Origin: Myrica gale
Taxonomy: Eukaryota; Streptophyta; Magnoliopsida; Fagales; Myricaceae
Length of the DNA stretch: 64,000 bases
Reading direction: 5' to 3'
Assembly (NCBI GenBank): GCA_963930655.1
Contig: OZ005617.1
Location: 4,776,501-4,840,500, forward strand
Shown here: piece after piece, positions 61,201-64,000 of the stretch
Layout of the letters: every line of letters begins with the position of its first letter
Position numbering within the stretch: position 1 is the first letter of the stretch
Notes under the pieces: model-generated
What the model saw: only the letters and a program-made list of their open reading frames with translations
What the model was told of the DNA's origin: nothing
The model's database searches: none
Made by a program: the position numbers and the translations under genes

Positions 61201-62258
61201 AGGTGCATTGTTGGTCATCTCTTATACTTTTCCAGATCTGAACTTTTCTCAAAAACTTAGGGTTTAGTGGTTCTCAACATGACTAGCATGCATACAATCT
61301 AATGCATCAGCCCATAAATTCGGCCATACATGCTCAAATTAGGTTTCAATCCTCTCTTAGGCCTTGTATCAAACACCTAGAGCACAAAACCAATTTCTCA
61401 TGAACCCTAATTTCGGATTCAGCCATTTTTCCCATGTTCTCATGTAAAAATTTATGCTACACTTAAGCACTTACAAGATCTATCCTAAACATGCATAGAT
61501 CCACTTTTAGCATGCATAGATCTACACTAAACATCCATGAACACAAGGAGAAAAACTACCTAGACAACCTACCATCAAACCATAACCAACCAACAAGAGA
61601 AAACAAGAAGAAACTAGAGAGAGGGGGTAGCATGATTTTCGGCCAGCAAGGTTTTTCCTAAGAGGGCTGGATTTTTACCTTGTTTCTCTCCTCTTCCTCT
61701 TTCTTTTCTTCTTCTTCTTCTTCTTCAGTTGGGTGACTTAGGGCAAGAGAGGTATGGTTTGGGCAAAGGAAAATGTGAAATGCGTGAAAGAGAGGAGGGG
61801 GTGTGGTGTTTAACGTGAAAACGACTTGGGGGAAAAGACAGGGTTGTCCTCCCTTACTTTCCCTCTTGAATTCCACCTCACATATTTTCAATCCGATAAA
61901 ATATGCTTAGCCAAAAATCACTTGAGTTCCTGAAAAATGTAAACAAGGTGTCGACACTTCCAACACTTAGCCACAAATCACTTGAGTTCCTGAAAAATGT
62001 AAACTTTCGGGTTTTAGTTAGATGTGTCGACACCATCACTCAAGGTGTCGACACTTCCAACACTTAATCAAAAATCACTTGAGTTCCGGAAAAATTGTAA
62101 ACTTTCGGGTATTAGTTTAATGTGTCGACACTATGCTCCAATGTGTCGACACTTACATCAAAAATCACTAATTTAATCATACATACATATTGAGGGAATC
62201 ATAAGCAAAAATCTCTCTCTCTCTTTTAAAACGATATAAATAAGGTCGGGATCTCACA
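58267..62258 (+). mobile_element. Solo LTR of 3992 bp in the hAT transposase gene
   Basis: The segment begins TGTCACGCCC and ends GATCTCACA, the TG...CA ends of an LTR, and is flanked by the exact 5-bp duplication GTCAT at 58262-58266 and 62259-62263. A TATA-like GATATAAATAAGG lies 20-30 bp before the end. There are no gag-pol sequences, primer-binding site or second LTR inside, and no convincing open frame. The very long LTR fits Ty3/gypsy lineages such as Tekay or Tat/Ogre; the lineage is inferred from length and ends only. It was probably left by recombination between two LTRs. Confidence 0.85.
58690..59045. repeat. Tandem ~31-bp repeat inside the solo LTR
   Basis: Variants of AACTTGAAATCATAAGCATG plus a short GCACTTA tail recur about ten times, some copies nearly identical (about 58865-58985). 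It is non-coding and part of the LTR. Confidence 0.8.
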
Positions 62259-63692
62259 GTCATGATTTCATTCATATGAGGTGTAGTGCACACATTCTGA
62301 ATCTAATTGTCAATAAGGGATTGAAAGAACTCGATGAGTCTGTCATTAAGGTTCGAAACTTGGTGAAGTATGTGAAGTCTTCTCCAGCTAGGTTAGCAAA
62401 ATTTAGAACTTGTGTGGAGAAGAAAAGAATCCAATGTGCTTTATCTTTGTGCCTTGATGTTCCAACTAGATGGAACTCCACTTACCTTATGTTGAATGTT
62501 GCTGAAAAATACCAGAGGGCATTTGAGCTGTTGCAAGAGGATGATGGGCAAATATATAATTATTTGAATGAGAATGGACCAGGTAGGAGAGGATTAGGAG
62601 CTCCTGATGATGATGATTGGGATAGAGTTAGAACGTTTGTGAGATTTTTGCAAATTTTCTATGATGTTACGATGCGACTCTCTGGGTCAATGTATGTCAC
62701 TTCTAATTTGCATTTTCAAGAAGTCTCCTACATTCATACTCATTTGATGACATATTGTGATAATCATGATGATTTGTTGAATGCCATGATTTTTAGAATG
62801 AAGTTGAAGTATGAAAAATATTAGGGGTATGTCCACAAGATCAATAGGCTCTTGTTTGTGGGTGCTATCCTTGACCCACGTTACAAGATTGTCACCCTAG
62901 AATTTTGGTTCAAGAAGATTATGGGTGTTGAGGAAGGAGACAAATTTATTGAGATCTTGAAAGTAAATGTTGAGCGGTTGTATAGGCACTACAGTGATGA
63001 ATTATTTTCAGATGGGCCTAGGATGCGCAGTGAAATTTGTGATGACTATGATTATGACTCTCAAAACAGTGGCACAACAGTGGGAAGGGAAAGGGGAAGT
63101 TCAAATCCGTTGTGTATCTTGCAAGAATTTCATCGATCTCGGGCATTTAGGAATTTGTTAGATTGCAAGAGTGATATAGAACGTTATTACTTGGAGGATG
63201 TGGAGTCCCCTAGTTCAGTGTTTGATGTTTTAACTTGGTGGAAGGTTAACTCCACCAAATTTCCAATTATTGCTCGAATTGCACGAGATGTGTTAGTTAT
63301 TCCTATCACTATTGTTGCTTCTGAGTCTGCATTCAGCACTGGAGGGCGCGTTCTGTATCCCTATCGGAGCTCCTTGGCTCCAAAAACAGTTGAGGCTCTC
63401 ATATGTGCTCAGAATTGGCTAAGGTCATCACCCATTTGCCCTGCCCAACGTGTCTTAGAAGCCGTTGAGGACTTTGAAAGCTTTAGACTAGACTCAGGTA
63501 ACAATATTCTCTGAAATTCAATTCATTTATTGTTTTGGTTCTTCTTTTTGTGTAATTAATGTTGTTTTCATATTTTTGTATAGAATTGGAAGTTGATCCT
63601 GTGCGTATCATTTTGGATGAATCTTGAATGTATTGGATTTGAGACATTCTCAAAGTGTTGGGTATTGACATCATGTGAGTAATATCTTACTT

Positions 63693-63770
63693 GTAACTTC
63701 TAATATTACACTTATTTGGTAACTTCTAATATTACACTTATTTGGTAACTTCTAATATTACACTTATTTG
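63693..63770. repeat. 26-bp tandem repeat, three exact copies
   Basis: Three units starting GTAACTTCTAATATTACACT begin at 63693, 63719 and 63745. They lie downstream of the hAT transposase stop, inside the element's 3' region. Confidence 0.92.
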
Positions 63771-64000
63771 ATTCCTTTTCTATCCTACTTCTACTTTCTA
63801 ACAATAATTCTACTAATTCATTTTCTACAGGATGGAAATTGAAAAGCATTGGTTTTCTTCGTCAAATTTTTGAAAACTGGGAATGTTATTAATTTTAGAA
63901 CTTGGTTCGTTCATAATCGAGTTAGTGAATATTTCTGTTAATTATAATTTAGAATTATGGAAGTGTTTGTTTTTAATTGTTATATTTAGCTATTTTCGTT

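Larger units (their letters stand above)
57316..63627 (+). pseudogene. hAT transposase (BED finger), split by a solo LTR
   Basis: The coding blocks are 57316-58266, 62264-63497 and 63584-63627. The last two are joined by a GT-AG intron, and the stop is TGA at 63625-63627. Leaving out the LTR and one copy of its GTCAT duplication gives 743 codons in phase. A BED zinc finger is at residues 81-130 (Cys101, Cys104, His123, Cys127). The hAT core has TTDTWTSIQNINYMCVTGHF and, after the insertion, MRCSAHILNLIV and DVPTRWNSTY. The dimerisation domain is near the end (FPIIARIARDVLVIPITIVA; SESAFSTGGR). An in-frame TAG at 62822-62824 (codon 504) replaces what is normally tryptophan in KYWGY-like sequence. 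Apart from the LTR and this stop, the gene is remarkably intact, so it was probably active not long ago. Confidence 0.9.
56049..64000 (+). mobile_element. hAT (Ac-like) element, runs off the window
   Basis: The left end TAGGGCTGTGCA at 56049 is a standard hAT terminus, followed by subterminal repeats built of GGGTCGGG/CCCGACCC to about 56215. An untranslated leader, perhaps with an intron, leads to a transposase gene at 57316-63627. No matching right end (TGCACAGCCCTA-like) is seen before 64000, so the element continues outside. It contains a solo LTR at 58267-62258. Without that insertion the visible part is about 4 kb. Confidence 0.82.

Noticed and set aside
61658..61891. Minus-strand 77-codon frame with a glutamate run
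   Set aside because: It lies in the non-coding solo LTR and reflects a (TTC)n tract.

Overview
The window is plant nuclear DNA, almost certainly from a flowering plant and probably a eudicot. The evidence is spliced genes with GT-AG introns, families restricted to plants (NIN-like RWP-RK factor, SWEET sugar transporter, kinesin-light-chain-related/CMU protein, PSY sulfated peptide, plastid beta-amylase), AT-rich intergenic DNA and a heavy load of typical plant transposons. Five host loci are recognisable; most of the rest is mobile DNA, much of it nested, and many insertions can be bounded to the base by their target-site duplications (TSDs).

Layout. 1-5136: AT-rich DNA with a possible LTR remnant, a 69-bp minisatellite and two MITE-like inverted repeats. 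5137-7858: a Pack-MULE with 371-bp terminal inverted repeats and a 9-bp TSD, carrying spliced-type fragments of an allantoate deiminase gene and of an F-box gene. 8054-13190 (+): an NLP6/7-type nitrate-response regulator gene whose frame is broken by a nonsense codon and a 1-bp shift. 13631-16049 (-): an intact clade II SWEET gene of five exons. 16984-24841: a tandem, decayed copy of the SWEET segment, split by a hairpin MITE, two hAT elements and a 5'-truncated LINE. 24851-25822: a MULE with a nested hAT MITE. 26633-30238 (-): an intact KLCR/CMU gene. 33275-33747 (-): an intact PSY-type peptide gene. 34649-43245: a probable solo LTR, LINE debris and a hAT element containing a MULE. 44272-47270 (-): an intact plastid beta-amylase gene. 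48250-55230 (-): a long, dead L1-type LINE with RNase H, itself hit by a small MITE and a MULE carrying a palindrome array. 55311-55724: another MULE. From 56049 to past the end: a hAT element whose BED-type transposase gene is split by a 3992-bp solo LTR and has one in-frame stop.

The host genes do not form a cluster with a common function. They touch nitrate signalling, sugar transport, microtubule-linked cellulose synthesis, peptide hormone signalling and starch breakdown. I found no CRISPR array, prokaryotic operon or viral genome, and no clear tRNA or rRNA gene. The most interesting content is the broken NLP gene with a Pack-MULE 186 bp before its start codon, the gene capture inside that MULE, the duplicated and dissected SWEET locus, the beta-amylase with altered active-site loops, and the well-preserved record of nested insertions.
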